In this document: positions 9,475-16,722 of the stretch, in pieces
Layout of the letters: every line of letters begins with the position of its first letter
How positions within the stretch are numbered: the stretch's first letter is position 1
Assembly: GCA_903925015.1 (NCBI GenBank)
Contig: CAIYDY010000395.1
Span: forward strand, 1 to 34,717
Length of the DNA stretch: 34,717 nt
Direction of reading: 5' to 3'
Source: an uncultured Acidobacteriia bacterium
GTDB taxonomy: Bacteria > Acidobacteriota > Terriglobia > Bryobacterales > Bryobacteraceae
Made by a program: the position numbers and the translations under genes
Notes under the pieces: model-generated
Database searches by the model: none
What the model was told of the DNA's origin: nothing
The model's input: only the letters and a program-made list of their open reading frames with translations

Positions 9475-10364
9475 TTCAGGCCCTCCAAGTAGGCGGTAAC
9501 GTCGTGCATGTTGGTGTCGGTGATGCGGTCGAGCAGTTCGTTGTGGGCCTTGTAGGGGTCGGTGACCTCAACCTTGACCTTGGCGCTGCGGGCGAAGGCG
9601 TGGTAGACACCATCCTTGTCGCGGAGGGAGACGTTGAAATCGTCCAAGCGGTCGATGGTGCCGCTGACGGCGGGGCCGGTAGCAGGAGTGACCGTTACCG
9701 TGATCGGCTTGCCGCCGCCGCGTCCACCACCACGTCCACCGCGTCCGCCGGGACGCGGGAAGAGGAAGCGCTGTTGGATATCGATGGCCTCGTATTTAGT
9801 GCCGTAGCCCTTCAGATCGCCGGAAACGGAATGGCATTGGGTGCACTTGCCGTCGCCCTTGAAGAAGGCCTCGCCTGCAGTCGCGTTGCCGACGAGCACA
9901 TTCTGGGCGTGGAACAGCGGGGAGGTCCGCATGGTGTCGGCCACCTTGAGGTGCAGGAAGTCGGCCAAGTCTTCAATCTGCGCTTGGGAGAGGCTGGAGG
10001 CGGGCCTACCGCTCTGCATCGGGTGGTTCTTCAGGATGAACGGTCCGACGGTGCTGCCGTACCGATCATGGAGAACGGTGAGGGATCGGACCAGATCCGG
10101 TCCGTCGTTGGGCGGCACGGAGCCGCCGCGGGCGGATGCACCGTGGCAGGTGATGCACTCGGCGATGTACACCTTCTTGCCGCGTTCAGCCGCCACTTCG
10201 TCGAGAATGTGTTTGTCAGCGGAACCGGCCTGATCCAACATGCCGCCTCCACCACGGGCAACACGGCCCCGTCCGCCTGTCGCCGTGCCTTGCGGGGCAG
10301 GTGCCTGGGCGAACACGCATGTGGCCGTAGCGGCCAGAATGCACATCCTTATATGTCTACGCAT
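9471..10364 (-). CDS. Periplasmic di-haem cytochrome c partner of the PQQ protein
   Basis: With the ATG at 10364 (preceded by GGGAG) the protein has 297 residues. It has a signal peptide with the cleavage region CVFAQAP and two haem c sites, CITCH (70-74) and CTQCH (174-178). The first haem domain resembles class I cytochromes fused to PQQ dehydrogenases (ILDEVAAERGKKVYIAEC). Between the second haem and a C-terminal beta-rich domain (about 220-270, with TVTPATGPAVSGTIDRLDD) lies a glycine/arginine-rich linker (204-219). The end, NMHDVTAYLEGLK, is common in acidobacterial cytochromes beside PQQ propellers. It overlaps the PQQ gene by 4 bp. It probably passes electrons from the propeller enzyme to the respiratory chain. 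Confidence 0.85.
   Translation of the reverse strand: MRRHIRMCILAATATCVFAQAPAPQGTATGGRGRVARGGGGMLDQAGSADKHILDEVAAERGKKVYIAECITCHGASARGGSVPPNDGPDLVRSLTVLHDRYGSTVGPFILKNHPMQSGRPASSLSQAQIEDLADFLHLKVADTMRTSPLFHAQNVLVGNATAGEAFFKGDGKCTQCHSVSGDLKGYGTKYEAIDIQQRFLFPRPGGRGGRGGGRGGGKPITVTVTPATGPAVSGTIDRLDDFNVSLRDKDGVYHAFARSAKVKVEVTDPYKAHNELLDRITDTNMHDVTAYLEGLK
9711..9755 (-). repeat. Gly/Arg codon repeat encoding an RGG-rich linker
   Basis: A low-complexity run of GGN and CGN codons encodes PGGRGGRGGGRGGG in the cytochrome c, downstream of the second haem. A shorter GRGRVARGGGG segment sits before the first haem. The run is prone to slippage and length change. Confidence 0.7.
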
Positions 10365-10396
10365 GAGTTTTCCGTCTCCCAACCTTTGCGACGCCT

Positions 10397-10402
10397 ATTA
10401 TA
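10397..10402 (-). promoter_or_regulatory. Candidate -10 box for the cytochrome c/PQQ operon
   Basis: A perfect TATAAT on the minus strand lies 33 bp upstream of the cytochrome start, in the 87-bp gap after recA. No good -35 hexamer is visible at 16-18 bp. A transcript starting near 10390 would have a leader of about 26 nt containing GGGAG. Confidence 0.35.
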
Positions 10403-10451
10403 TCGCCGTGTCGGGCAGGAGATTGCGAACTTGCGCAGTTTGCCGCTGGAA

Positions 10452-11471
10452 TCAAGCCACGGCTGCGGCTTTGGCCTTCGGGGCCAATCCCAATGCAGTA
10501 CGGAGTTCGTCCTCCAGCTTTTGCGCCTTTTCCGGGTGTTCCTTTAGGAAGTTCCGGGAGTTCTCGCGTCCTTGCCCTATCCGTTCGCCCTTGTAGCTGA
10601 ACCACGATCCCGATTTGTCCACTAGGTTCTGTGCAACGCCGGTATCGATGAGGTCGGCTTCGCGTGACGCGCCCTCCCCATAGAGAATGTCGAATTCAGC
10701 CTCCCGGAACGGCGACGCGACCTTATTTTTGACGACCTTGACCTTGGTGCGGTTGCCGATGACGGTTTCGCCGTCCTTGATCGCGCCAATCCGCCGGACA
10801 TCGGCGCGCACGGAGGCGTAGAACTTGAGCGCCCGACCGCCGGTGGTGGTTTCGGGGCTGCCAAACATCACGCCGATTTTCTCGCGGATTTGGTTGATGA
10901 AGATCATGCATGTGTTCGTCCGCGAAACGGTGCCGGTGAGCTTGCGGAGCGCCTGGGACATCAGTCGAGCGTGGAGACCGACGTGGCTGTCGCCCATCTC
11001 GCCCTCCAGTTCGGCTTTCGGTACCAAGGCTGCCACGGAATCGACAACGATCACGTCTATAGCACCGGACTGCACCAGGGCAGCCGTGATTTCTAGGGCC
11101 TGTTCGCCTGTGTCTGGCTGGGAAACCAGCAGATTGTCGATGTCGACGCCAAGTTTGCGGGCGTAGGTGGGGTCGAGAGCGTGCTCGGCGTCAATGAAGG
11201 CGGCCGCACCACCGGTCTTTTGGGCTTGGGCGATTACTTGGAGAGCCAGGGTTGTCTTTCCCGACGATTCGGGTCCGAAGATCTCGATGACCCGGCCGCG
11301 GGGGAAGCCGCCGGCCCCGAGGGCGGAATCGAGCGAGATGCAGCCCGAAGATATGACTGAAACGGGGACAACATTGTTCGCCCCCAGCCGCAGAACGGCA
11401 CCACGGCCGAACTGCTTGTCCATTGCCATGAGCGCAAGGTCGATTGCCTTGCGCTTCTCCACTTCCGTCAT
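10452..11471 (-). CDS. recA: Recombinase RecA
   Basis: The 339-residue protein starts at the ATG at 11471, with AGAGGA about 9 nt upstream. It opens with [25 protein letters not shown], the classical RecA N-terminus. Walker A is GPESSGKTT near residue 65 and Walker B lies in [12 protein letters not shown]. The L2-adjacent block [21 protein letters not shown] and the C-terminal [20 protein letters not shown] are also present. RecA forms filaments on single-stranded DNA for recombination and triggers self-cleavage of SOS repressors. The usual neighbour recX is absent. The gene lies between two R-M loci and is divergent from the m5C methyltransferase across a 176-bp gap. The reading frame is intact and the family match is certain. 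Confidence 0.97.
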   Translation of the reverse strand: MTEVEKRKAIDLALMAMDKQFGRGAVLRLGANNVVPVSVISSGCISLDSALGAGGFPRGRVIEIFGPESSGKTTLALQVIAQAQKTGGAAAFIDAEHALDPTYARKLGVDIDNLLVSQPDTGEQALEITAALVQSGAIDVIVVDSVAALVPKAELEGEMGDSHVGLHARLMSQALRKLTGTVSRTNTCMIFINQIREKIGVMFGSPETTTGGRALKFYASVRADVRRIGAIKDGETVIGNRTKVKVVKNKVASPFREAEFDILYGEGASREADLIDTGVAQNLVDKSGSWFSYKGERIGQGRENSRNFLKEHPEKAQKLEDELRTALGLAPKAKAAAVA

Positions 11472-11545
11472 GTAAAGAGTCCTCTTTGAGGGAGTGCACG
11501 GGGGCGGGATTTTTCTCAAGAATATTGTTGTCGGCCTCAAGTTTT

Positions 11546-11557
11546 GTTCAAGTTCAA
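11546..11557. promoter_or_regulatory. Tandem GTTCAA hexamers in the recA/methyltransferase divergent region
   Basis: GTTCAAGTTCAA lies 75-86 bp upstream of the recA start and about 90 bp upstream of the methyltransferase start. A related CTCAA half-site follows at 11536-11540. On the minus strand this reads TTGAAC twice and could supply a -35-like element for recA. Direct repeats of GTTC resemble some bacterial LexA half-sites, but the spacing matches no box I know. Confidence 0.3.
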
Positions 11558-11635
11558 CCGATCATCCCTACAGGAGAATGCGTGCAAGGACTGTTATCCT
11601 TTGGGGGTAGTGGATCAACTAACGTACGGCAAACT

Positions 11636-11639
11636 GGAG
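11636..11639 (+). promoter_or_regulatory. Ribosome binding site choosing the GTG start of the m5C methyltransferase
   Basis: GGAG lies 8 nt before the GTG at 11648. The frame stays open upstream as far as 11444, overlapping recA, but the homologous protein begins at LTTLELCAGGGGQ, so this GTG is the best start. Confidence 0.55.
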
Positions 11640-11647
11640 TTCCGACG

Positions 11648-12604
11648 GTGTCGCTGACGACCCTCGAACTGTGCGCGGGAGGGGGTGGCCAAGCAATTGG
11701 ATTGGAAAGGGCCGGTTTCAGTCATGCCGGTTTGGTCGAACTCGACAAGAACTGTTGCCGCACCCTCCGCTTGAACCGTCCGGAATGGACTATCGAAGAA
11801 GGTGACCTTCGGACGTTTGATGCTAGCAATTACGTCGGCGTGGACTTGGTGTCCGGGGGACTGCCGTGTCCACCATTCTCTGTCGCGGGAAAGCAGTTGG
11901 GTGAGAATGATGAGCGGAATCTTTTCCCGGCGGGTTTGCGAATCATCGAGCAGGTGAAGCCGAAGGCCGTCATGATCGAAAACGTGCGCGGGATTCTCGA
12001 CGCGGTTTTTGAGGACTATCGAAAATTCATAGCCGGTCGACTAGCGGAAAGTGGCTATTGGACTGATTGGCGTTTGTTCAACGCCTCCGATTTCGGAGTG
12101 CCACAATTGCGACCCCGCGTGGTGTTTGTGGCGATCCGCAAGGGACTGGCCGATGGCTTTGTCTGGCCCGAGGCGGGCCTTCTAACGCCAAAAACGGTTG
12201 GGGACACTTTGTACGACCTGATGGCCGCGAGAGGCTGGAAAGGTGCGCACGCTTGGCGTGACCGTGCAAATGAGATTGCACCAACGGTTGTGGGCGGTAG
12301 CCTGAAGCACGGTGGCCCCGATTTAGGTCCGACTCGTGCGCGGCGCGCGTGGGCTGCTTTAGATGTCGACGGAATTGGCATAGCAAATGAAGCCCCCGAC
12401 GCAGATTTTGTTGGCATACCTAGGCTGACCGTGCGCATGGTTGCCCGCATCCAAGGATTTCCGGATGATTGGCAGTTCTCGGGCGGCAAGACCGCTGCAT
12501 ACCGGCAGGTGGGAAACGCGTTTCCTCCGCCTGTGGCGCACGCGGTGGCTTCTCAGATCAGATTGTGCCTAGTTCGAAAGAGAGTGTTCGCTCTAGCCGG
12601 ATGA
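11648..12604 (+). CDS. Type II DNA (cytosine-5) methyltransferase
   Basis: The 318-residue enzyme has the conserved m5C motifs in order. Motif I is LELCAGGGGQAIGLERAGF (6-24), motif IV is GGLPCPPFS with catalytic Cys74, and motif VI is MIENVRG with Glu111. Motif VIII is PQLRPRVVFVAIR, and motif X is QVGNAFPPPVAHAVASQI at the C-terminus. The start is GTG at 11648. Its stop overlaps the ATG of the NgoMIV-family nuclease gene by 4 bp (ATGA), so the two are coupled and should share a site, predicted as GCCGGC from the nuclease family. The target-recognition region between motifs VIII and IX is short, as in single-specificity enzymes. Confidence 0.93.
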   Translation: MSLTTLELCAGGGGQAIGLERAGFSHAGLVELDKNCCRTLRLNRPEWTIEEGDLRTFDASNYVGVDLVSGGLPCPPFSVAGKQLGENDERNLFPAGLRIIEQVKPKAVMIENVRGILDAVFEDYRKFIAGRLAESGYWTDWRLFNASDFGVPQLRPRVVFVAIRKGLADGFVWPEAGLLTPKTVGDTLYDLMAARGWKGAHAWRDRANEIAPTVVGGSLKHGGPDLGPTRARRAWAALDVDGIGIANEAPDADFVGIPRLTVRMVARIQGFPDDWQFSGGKTAAYRQVGNAFPPPVAHAVASQIRLCLVRKRVFALAG

Positions 12605-13452
12605 ATACCCTTTCCGTATTTCAGGAAGCCCGCAGTAGCTACCACGCCACCTTGATGGCATCGGGCGTTCTTTGCATTTCGGCGAAAAATGTTCCATCCA
12701 ATGCCGATGGCTCCAGCCGATCTAGTGTTGCATTGGCGCAGGGGATCATGGATCGGATCGGATCAAATACCGCAGGTCGACTTGCAGGACAGGTCTCCGG
12801 GAGCAAATTTGAACAGATCACAAGGTCATTTCTGCAGCAAACCTTCATGCGACTGTCCCACCTGCGCCCCGGCAACTGGGATTTCAACCCCTCTAGGCAT
12901 CTGATCGCGAAGTTTGAGCAGTACTCGCATTTGGCGGAATTGAGTGAGCTAACTATCCTCAATCCGAAGCTTGCCGCCGTGCTCGGCAATGACTATATCA
13001 TCGCCCCGGACATTGTTCTAATCCGGAACCCTGAGCCCGACAGTGCGATCAATCTCCACGAGGCGTTAGTGGATGGGACATTGTCCAGTCGTTCAAGCCT
13101 TCGGGCAGCGTCCGGATCCTTGCCTCACCTCCACGCGAGTGTCTCCTGCAAATGGACGCTCCGGAGTGATCGAGCCCAGAACGCCAGATCGGAAGCCTTG
13201 AACCTGATTCGGAATCGCAAAGGCAGACTGCCGCACGTTGTTGTTGTGACCGGCGAGCCCCTTCCGAGCCGACTTGCTTCCATCGCTTTGGGCACTGGTG
13301 ACATCGACTGTGTCTACCATTTCGCGCTGAACGAATTGATGGACACCATACAATCTTTGGACTTGGATGATTCGCGGGAATTGATGAGCGCGATGGTTGA
13401 GGGGAAGCGCCTCAAAGACATTTCGGATCTTCCATTGGACTTGGCAGTCTAG
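12601..13452 (+). CDS. NgoMIV-family type II restriction endonuclease
   Basis: The 283-residue protein is close to the length of NgoMIV (about 286). The active site follows the published family spacing exactly: P136-D137, then 46 residues, then K184 in SCKWTLRSDRAQN, then 13 residues, then E198. Glu71 (SGSKFEQ) matches the additional acidic residue of the family. The C-terminal half, with LNLIRNRKGRLPHVVVVTGEP and ALGTGDIDCVYHFAL, is also strongly NgoMIV-like. NgoMIV is a tetrameric enzyme cutting GCCGGC; specificity here is inferred from the family. The ATG at 12601 overlaps the methyltransferase stop, so a longer upstream frame is rejected. An HNH nuclease gene follows after 3 bp, probably on the same mRNA. 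The frame and catalytic residues are intact. Confidence 0.92.
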   Translation: MNTLSVFQEARSSYHATLMASGVLCISAKNVPSNADGSSRSSVALAQGIMDRIGSNTAGRLAGQVSGSKFEQITRSFLQQTFMRLSHLRPGNWDFNPSRHLIAKFEQYSHLAELSELTILNPKLAAVLGNDYIIAPDIVLIRNPEPDSAINLHEALVDGTLSSRSSLRAASGSLPHLHASVSCKWTLRSDRAQNARSEALNLIRNRKGRLPHVVVVTGEPLPSRLASIALGTGDIDCVYHFALNELMDTIQSLDLDDSRELMSAMVEGKRLKDISDLPLDLAV

Positions 13453-13455
13453 ATT

Positions 13456-14185
13456 ATGCCCGTCCGTTCTCCCGATTGGTCGCGCGACGAGTTGATTCTC
13501 GCCCTTGACCTCTACCTGAGGCTCGGATCACACGCTCGGGCGCATGATCCTCCTGTCATCGAAGCTCAGCAACATCTTGAGAGCGGGGAGGCGCTGCGAA
13601 TTGCTCGAGCCGTCCATCCGGAGCGTCCAGAGCGTTCATCTCAAGCTGCAGAATTTCCTGCGGTGCGATCCGGAGTACCGGGGTGCGGGAATGAAGGCCG
13701 GCAGCCAGAAGGAGGTTGATGTTTGGCTGGAATTTGCCGCTGACCCGATCCGCTTGCGCCGCGTGGCCCAGTCCGTCCGCCAGCTCATGCTGGCTCCGGA
13801 GGAGTTGCAACCGGAGGAGTTGCAGCAAGTTGGCTTCGAGACCGAGGTAGAGGCACCCGAAGGTGCCCTGCTGACACGATTGCACCGCGTCCGGGAGCGC
13901 TCTTCTGCAATCGTCCAAGCCCGCAAGGCGCAAGCGATGAAAGCCTGTGGTGCCTTGAGTTGCGAGGTTTGCGGGTTCGATTTTGCCCAGCGTTTCGGTC
14001 AACGGGGCTTGGGCTTCATCGAATGCCACCACAGGCAGCCATTGTCACTGCTTGAGCCGGGCTCGAAGAGCCGTCCGGCGGATCTCGCCTTGGTGTGCGC
14101 CAACTGCCACAGGATGTTGCATCGGGGTAAGCCGTGGCCAAGCATAGAAGAGCTGAGTGCCCTCTGGAAGGCCCGGAGCACCTGA
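13456..14185 (+). pseudogene. HNH endonuclease, frameshifted near its N-terminus
   Basis: The N-terminal part (from 13456, with PDWSRDELILALDLYLRLG and DPPVIE) is in frame 1. The rest, from LSNILRAG onward, is in frame 2. Removing one G near 13563 (GAAGCTC to GAACTC) restores a continuous protein of about 242 residues typical of this HNH family. The second part carries LKLQNFLRCDPEYRGAG, a central variable region, and a Cys4-type HNH domain: CEVCGFDF, FIECHHRQPL, and LVCANCHRMLHR near the C-terminus. An internal ATG at 13544 could still make a 213-residue protein containing the whole HNH domain. The gene starts 3 bp after the NgoMIV-like gene and may belong to the same defence operon. The shift may be a real mutation or a sequencing error. 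Confidence 0.75.
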
Positions 14186-14292
14186 GTGTCTAATTTTGGC
14201 GGGCGGCGCGCCTGCCGACCGACGCCGCGGAATCTGCTTTCACCAGATGACTTTTGCTTGGAAATCCGGTATGCTTATGAAAGCAGTCCCGT

Positions 14293-14381
14293 GGCGGAAT
14301 GGCGGAACTGGCAGACGCACCAGACTCAAAATCTGGCGAAGTTCACTCTTCGTGTGGGTTCGACCCCCACTTCCGCCACCA
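14293..14381 (+). tRNA. tRNA-Leu (anticodon CAA)
   Basis: This is a class II tRNA. The acceptor arm GGCGGAA (14293-14299) pairs with TTCCGCC (14371-14377), the discriminator is A, and CCA is encoded. The anticodon stem is CCAGA/TCTGG with loop CTCAAAA, giving anticodon CAA at 14327-14329. The variable arm is long (GCGAAGTTCACTCTTCGT region), and the T-arm GTGGG-TTCGACC-CCCAC is intact. It should read UUG codons. Confidence 0.95.
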
Positions 14382-14446
14382 CTCACTGTTTCAGAGATCT
14401 CTCCGGCCCACCGAAGGCCCCTCCCCCCAAGTTGTTCCCAAGACTT

Positions 14447-14640
14447 GTGACTGACATCGAGCGACGAATCCGTTCCTTTTGGTATTTGGAACAGGTGTTG
14501 ACCGGCTCGGCTCTCCTTATTCTGATTCTTACAATACAAACCGCGTGCGGGGCATGGCAGGCGGACTTCAACAAACATCCGGACGAGTCGGGCCAGTTCG
14601 TGACGGGCCTGATGTTCTTCGACTACTTCAAGGCGTTGCA
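14447..14640 (+). pseudogene. Remnant of a membrane protein N-terminus (GT39-like, truncated)
   Basis: From a GTG at 14447 the frame reads TDIERRIRSFWYLEQVLTG, then a hydrophobic segment (SALLILILTIQTACG), then WQADFNKHPDESGQFVTGLM and FFDYFKAL. The pattern of a TM helix followed by HPDE...VTGLM and a DYF motif resembles the first helix and loop of glycosyltransferase-family-39-like membrane proteins I associate with Acidobacteria. After about residue 65 the similarity stops and the frame runs into unrelated sequence under the next gene. It is probably a decayed fragment. It fills the otherwise gene-free stretch between tRNA-Leu and the winged-helix gene, where I see nothing else. Confidence 0.45.
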
Positions 14641-14711
14641 ACCACCTTGCCTTTGTTCCGGGCTGTCTGGTCGCGGCTGTAATCTGGAGTATTCTCAATC
14701 CAGGTGTCCAG

Positions 14712-15709
14712 TTGACCCCTCACGAGCAAATCGGCCTTCACGAGGAAGCCGCCGGGCTGACGTCAGCTGCAGAGAGAGTCCTTGCAAGCAAGACCTTCAG
14801 CAGATCCCCGCGGCTGCGCGAGTTTTTGACATTTGTTGTTCGGTGTACCGTGGAGAACCGGGCGCACGAACTGAACCAATACTCGCTGGGCGTCCAGGTC
14901 TTCGGCAAGAAGCCAAACTACAATCCAAGCCTCGACAATATCGTCCGCGTCACAGCCCGCCAGTTGCGTCAGAAACTTGGCGAGTACTACTCGTCTGAGG
15001 GTGCCTCCGACCCCTGGGTCTTGGAAATTCCCAAAGGGGCCTACGGACCACACGTGCGGCCGAAAGCTGTTGCCGAAGTGCCCGAGGTATCGGCTCCTCC
15101 CGAACATCGCGCCCCCAAACATCGGCGGCTATTCTTAACGGCGATTTGTCTCCTGCTGGGATTGACTGGCTGGGCTGCGGCGGCTTGGATATGGTTGGCC
15201 CGCCCTCACACAAGTCCCAAACCCGCTTACCGCCCCCAGCCGATCCTTGCAGACAGGGATCACTCTGTTGCCATTGTTCTCGATGATCCCGTTCTCTCTC
15301 GCGTGTGGTCCATGATCGGGGAGATGATGACTGTGGATGACATTTCAGCCGGCCTACTGCTGGATCCCAAGTACTACAAGACGGCCGATGGCAACTATCT
15401 CAGGGACATGCTCGGGGATAACTATTTCGTCCATTTTTCGTCTGTGAAGGCTCTCGCCAACTTGTCCGAGATCGCCCAGTCAAATAGTGTTGAGGCTTCC
15501 CCCGGATCGAATTGCTGGGTGGTACCTCCCGTTCAGCGACGGAAGGTGCCAGTCAGTTTGCCCTCTCGCAGGACGATTTGGACACGATACAAAAACTCTG
15601 CGGTATGCCAGTCGAACGGCTTGCAGGGTTTGAGGTCATCTTGGAGACAAAGGCACTAGCCGGAACCCCTGCTTCCCGGACTGTGGTGGCAAGTCGCTGC
15701 AACCACTAG
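14712..15709 (+). pseudogene. Winged-helix domain protein with one TM segment, frameshifted near the C-terminus
   Basis: The start is TTG at 14712. Residues about 15-110 form the acidobacterial winged-helix-like domain often found at the N-terminus of proteins annotated as adenylate cyclase-like or TPR proteins: RVLASKTFSRSPRLREFLTFVV, LNQYSLGVQVFGK, NIVRVTARQLRQKLGEYY and VLEIPKGAYGPHV. A basic stretch and a TM helix follow (LFLTAICLLLGLTGWAAAAW, about 137-156). An extracytoplasmic domain comes next. Near 15500, at a five-C run, the sensible protein moves to another frame: RIELLGGTSRSATEGASQFALSQ through FEVILETKALAGTPASRTVVASR to the stop at 15709. In the first frame the tail degenerates and stops at 15659. 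Loss of one C would explain this. It may be a decayed gene or a homopolymer error. Confidence 0.6.
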
Positions 15710-15718
15710 GCCAAGTTG

Positions 15719-15928
15719 CCAGCGCAGCGGAGGCAGAACATCGAGAAGCGGTGGCTGGAATTCGACAAGATGGCGCTGAACCGCGAGGTGAGGAAGCTGG
15801 CGGCGATGGATGCGGTAGATCGGGAATAGTATTTGGCGTCCTCCGGGTTCCGGGACAAGCACCCTGAAGGCGACCGGCGGCTTATTGGCGATCTGGTTGA
15901 AGTGGCTCCGTCGGTGGCCCGCCAGTAG
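15719..15928 (+). pseudogene. Possible coding remnant interrupted by a TAG stop
   Basis: In one frame two helix-rich segments run on either side of a TAG at 15827. The first is charged (QRRQNIEKRWLEFDKMALNR, then EVRKLAAMDAVDRE); the second is YLASSGFRDKHPEGDRRLIG followed by DLVEVAPSVARQ and another TAG. A single TGG-to-TAG change would explain the break. I do not recognise the family and it may be chance. The rest of the 349-bp gap before the PEP-CTERM gene shows only an A/T-rich stretch with a promoter candidate. Confidence 0.22.
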
Positions 15929-16028
15929 GGCCATTTGATACAGAGGCGCAAACGGAGGACCGATTTGATCACAGGGAAAATATATTTTTCAGGCCTCAAA
16001 ACCTCTGTATTTTCGTTCGCTTGGTATG

Positions 16029-16034
16029 TATAAT
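16029..16034 (+). promoter_or_regulatory. Candidate -10 box for the PEP-CTERM gene
   Basis: A perfect TATAAT lies 25 bp upstream of the ATG at 16059, directly after an A/T-rich stretch (15975-16015). The -35 region is weak (TGTATT at 17 bp spacing). A transcript from about 16041 would begin at or next to the AGGAGA ribosome site at 16042-16047. I saw no sigma-54 consensus. Confidence 0.4.
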
Positions 16035-16058
16035 CCGAGCTAGGAGAGTACTATCAAC

Positions 16059-16682
16059 ATGACCTTTCGGAGACTGTTTTGTCTCGCCGGCCTTGCCGCG
16101 ATCTCGCTGGCACCGGCTTCCCTTTCGGCAGGAACGCTGCTGGATATCAGCGGGTTTGGACCCGGCAGCGGTCCTTACACCGGCAACAATGCGCACAACG
16201 TATATGGCGTAACGTTTACGACGTCGGCGAGCTTTTCGAACGTTAGCGCCACGGCACAGCTGGAAGGTAACTTCCATAGCAACATGTCATTTGCGACGTA
16301 TCTATACGACACAACATCGGCAACGCTGGTCAAGTCCGACGTGGTTGCGTTCCAGGCTGGCCTGCCATCGCCGTACGACCTGTTCAACGGCGGTACCTTT
16401 TCGCTGACTGCCGGCGACAGCTATGCGGTATTGATCGCCGGTTCGGGCAACAATGCGATTTGGGACGGCACGCAGTCGGCACCGGGCACTTTGGATGCAG
16501 CGATCACCTACAACGGGAGCATCTATGCGTCCGCAGCGGGTGCGAGCGGATACACGAGCTATGGATCGAACAACCTGATTCTGAACCTGACCGCCGGTGA
16601 AGCGACGGCTCCCGAGCCGAGTTCGGTGCTGTTGTTCCTGGGCCCGGCAGTTCTAGTGGTTCGCCGCCGGTTGGCCCGGTAG
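16059..16682 (+). CDS. PEP-CTERM sorting-domain exported protein
   Basis: The 207-residue protein starts with a signal peptide (MTFRRLFCLAGLAAISLAPASLSA). A low-complexity beta-rich body rich in Ser, Gly, Asn and Thr follows. It ends with the PEP-CTERM tail: APEPSS, a hydrophobic helix (VLLFLGPAVLVV) and a basic end (RRRLAR). Such tails are cut by an exosortase (EpsH family) and the proteins are exported, often together with exopolysaccharide. No exosortase lies in the window, so it must be encoded elsewhere. The body resembles other short PEP-CTERM proteins with a lectin-like beta-sandwich, but no family can be named. AGGAGA at 16042-16047 supports the ATG. The gene is closed by a hairpin shared with convergent proC. 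Confidence 0.88.
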   Translation: MTFRRLFCLAGLAAISLAPASLSAGTLLDISGFGPGSGPYTGNNAHNVYGVTFTTSASFSNVSATAQLEGNFHSNMSFATYLYDTTSATLVKSDVVAFQAGLPSPYDLFNGGTFSLTAGDSYAVLIAGSGNNAIWDGTQSAPGTLDAAITYNGSIYASAAGASGYTSYGSNNLILNLTAGEATAPEPSSVLLFLGPAVLVVRRRLAR

Positions 16683-16695
16683 TTCATTTATTTAT

Positions 16696-16718
16696 CCGGG
16701 GGACGGCGAGTCCCCCGG
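16696..16718. terminator. GC-rich hairpin between PEP-CTERM gene and proC
   Basis: CCGGGGGAC (16696-16704) and GTCCCCCGG (16710-16718) form a perfect 9-bp stem with a 5-nt loop. It lies between convergent genes, 14 bp after the PEP-CTERM gene stop. Beyond it the minus strand is A/T-rich but lacks a pure T-run. It probably terminates transcription from both sides. Confidence 0.6.
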
Positions 16719-16722
16719 AGTC

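Noticed and set aside
11472-11647. LexA box upstream of recA
   Set aside because: GTTC repeats are present, but the spacing fits neither GAAC-N4-GTTC nor GTTC-N7-GTTC, so only a generic repeat is reported.
14293-14381. tRNA-Leu as an integration site
   Set aside because: No second copy of the tRNA 3' end and no integrase or phage gene was seen in the window, so an att site cannot be supported.
15656-15934. Minus-strand frame of 92 codons in the gap before the PEP-CTERM gene
   Set aside because: No recognisable motif and no ribosome site; the plus-strand remnant is slightly more protein-like.
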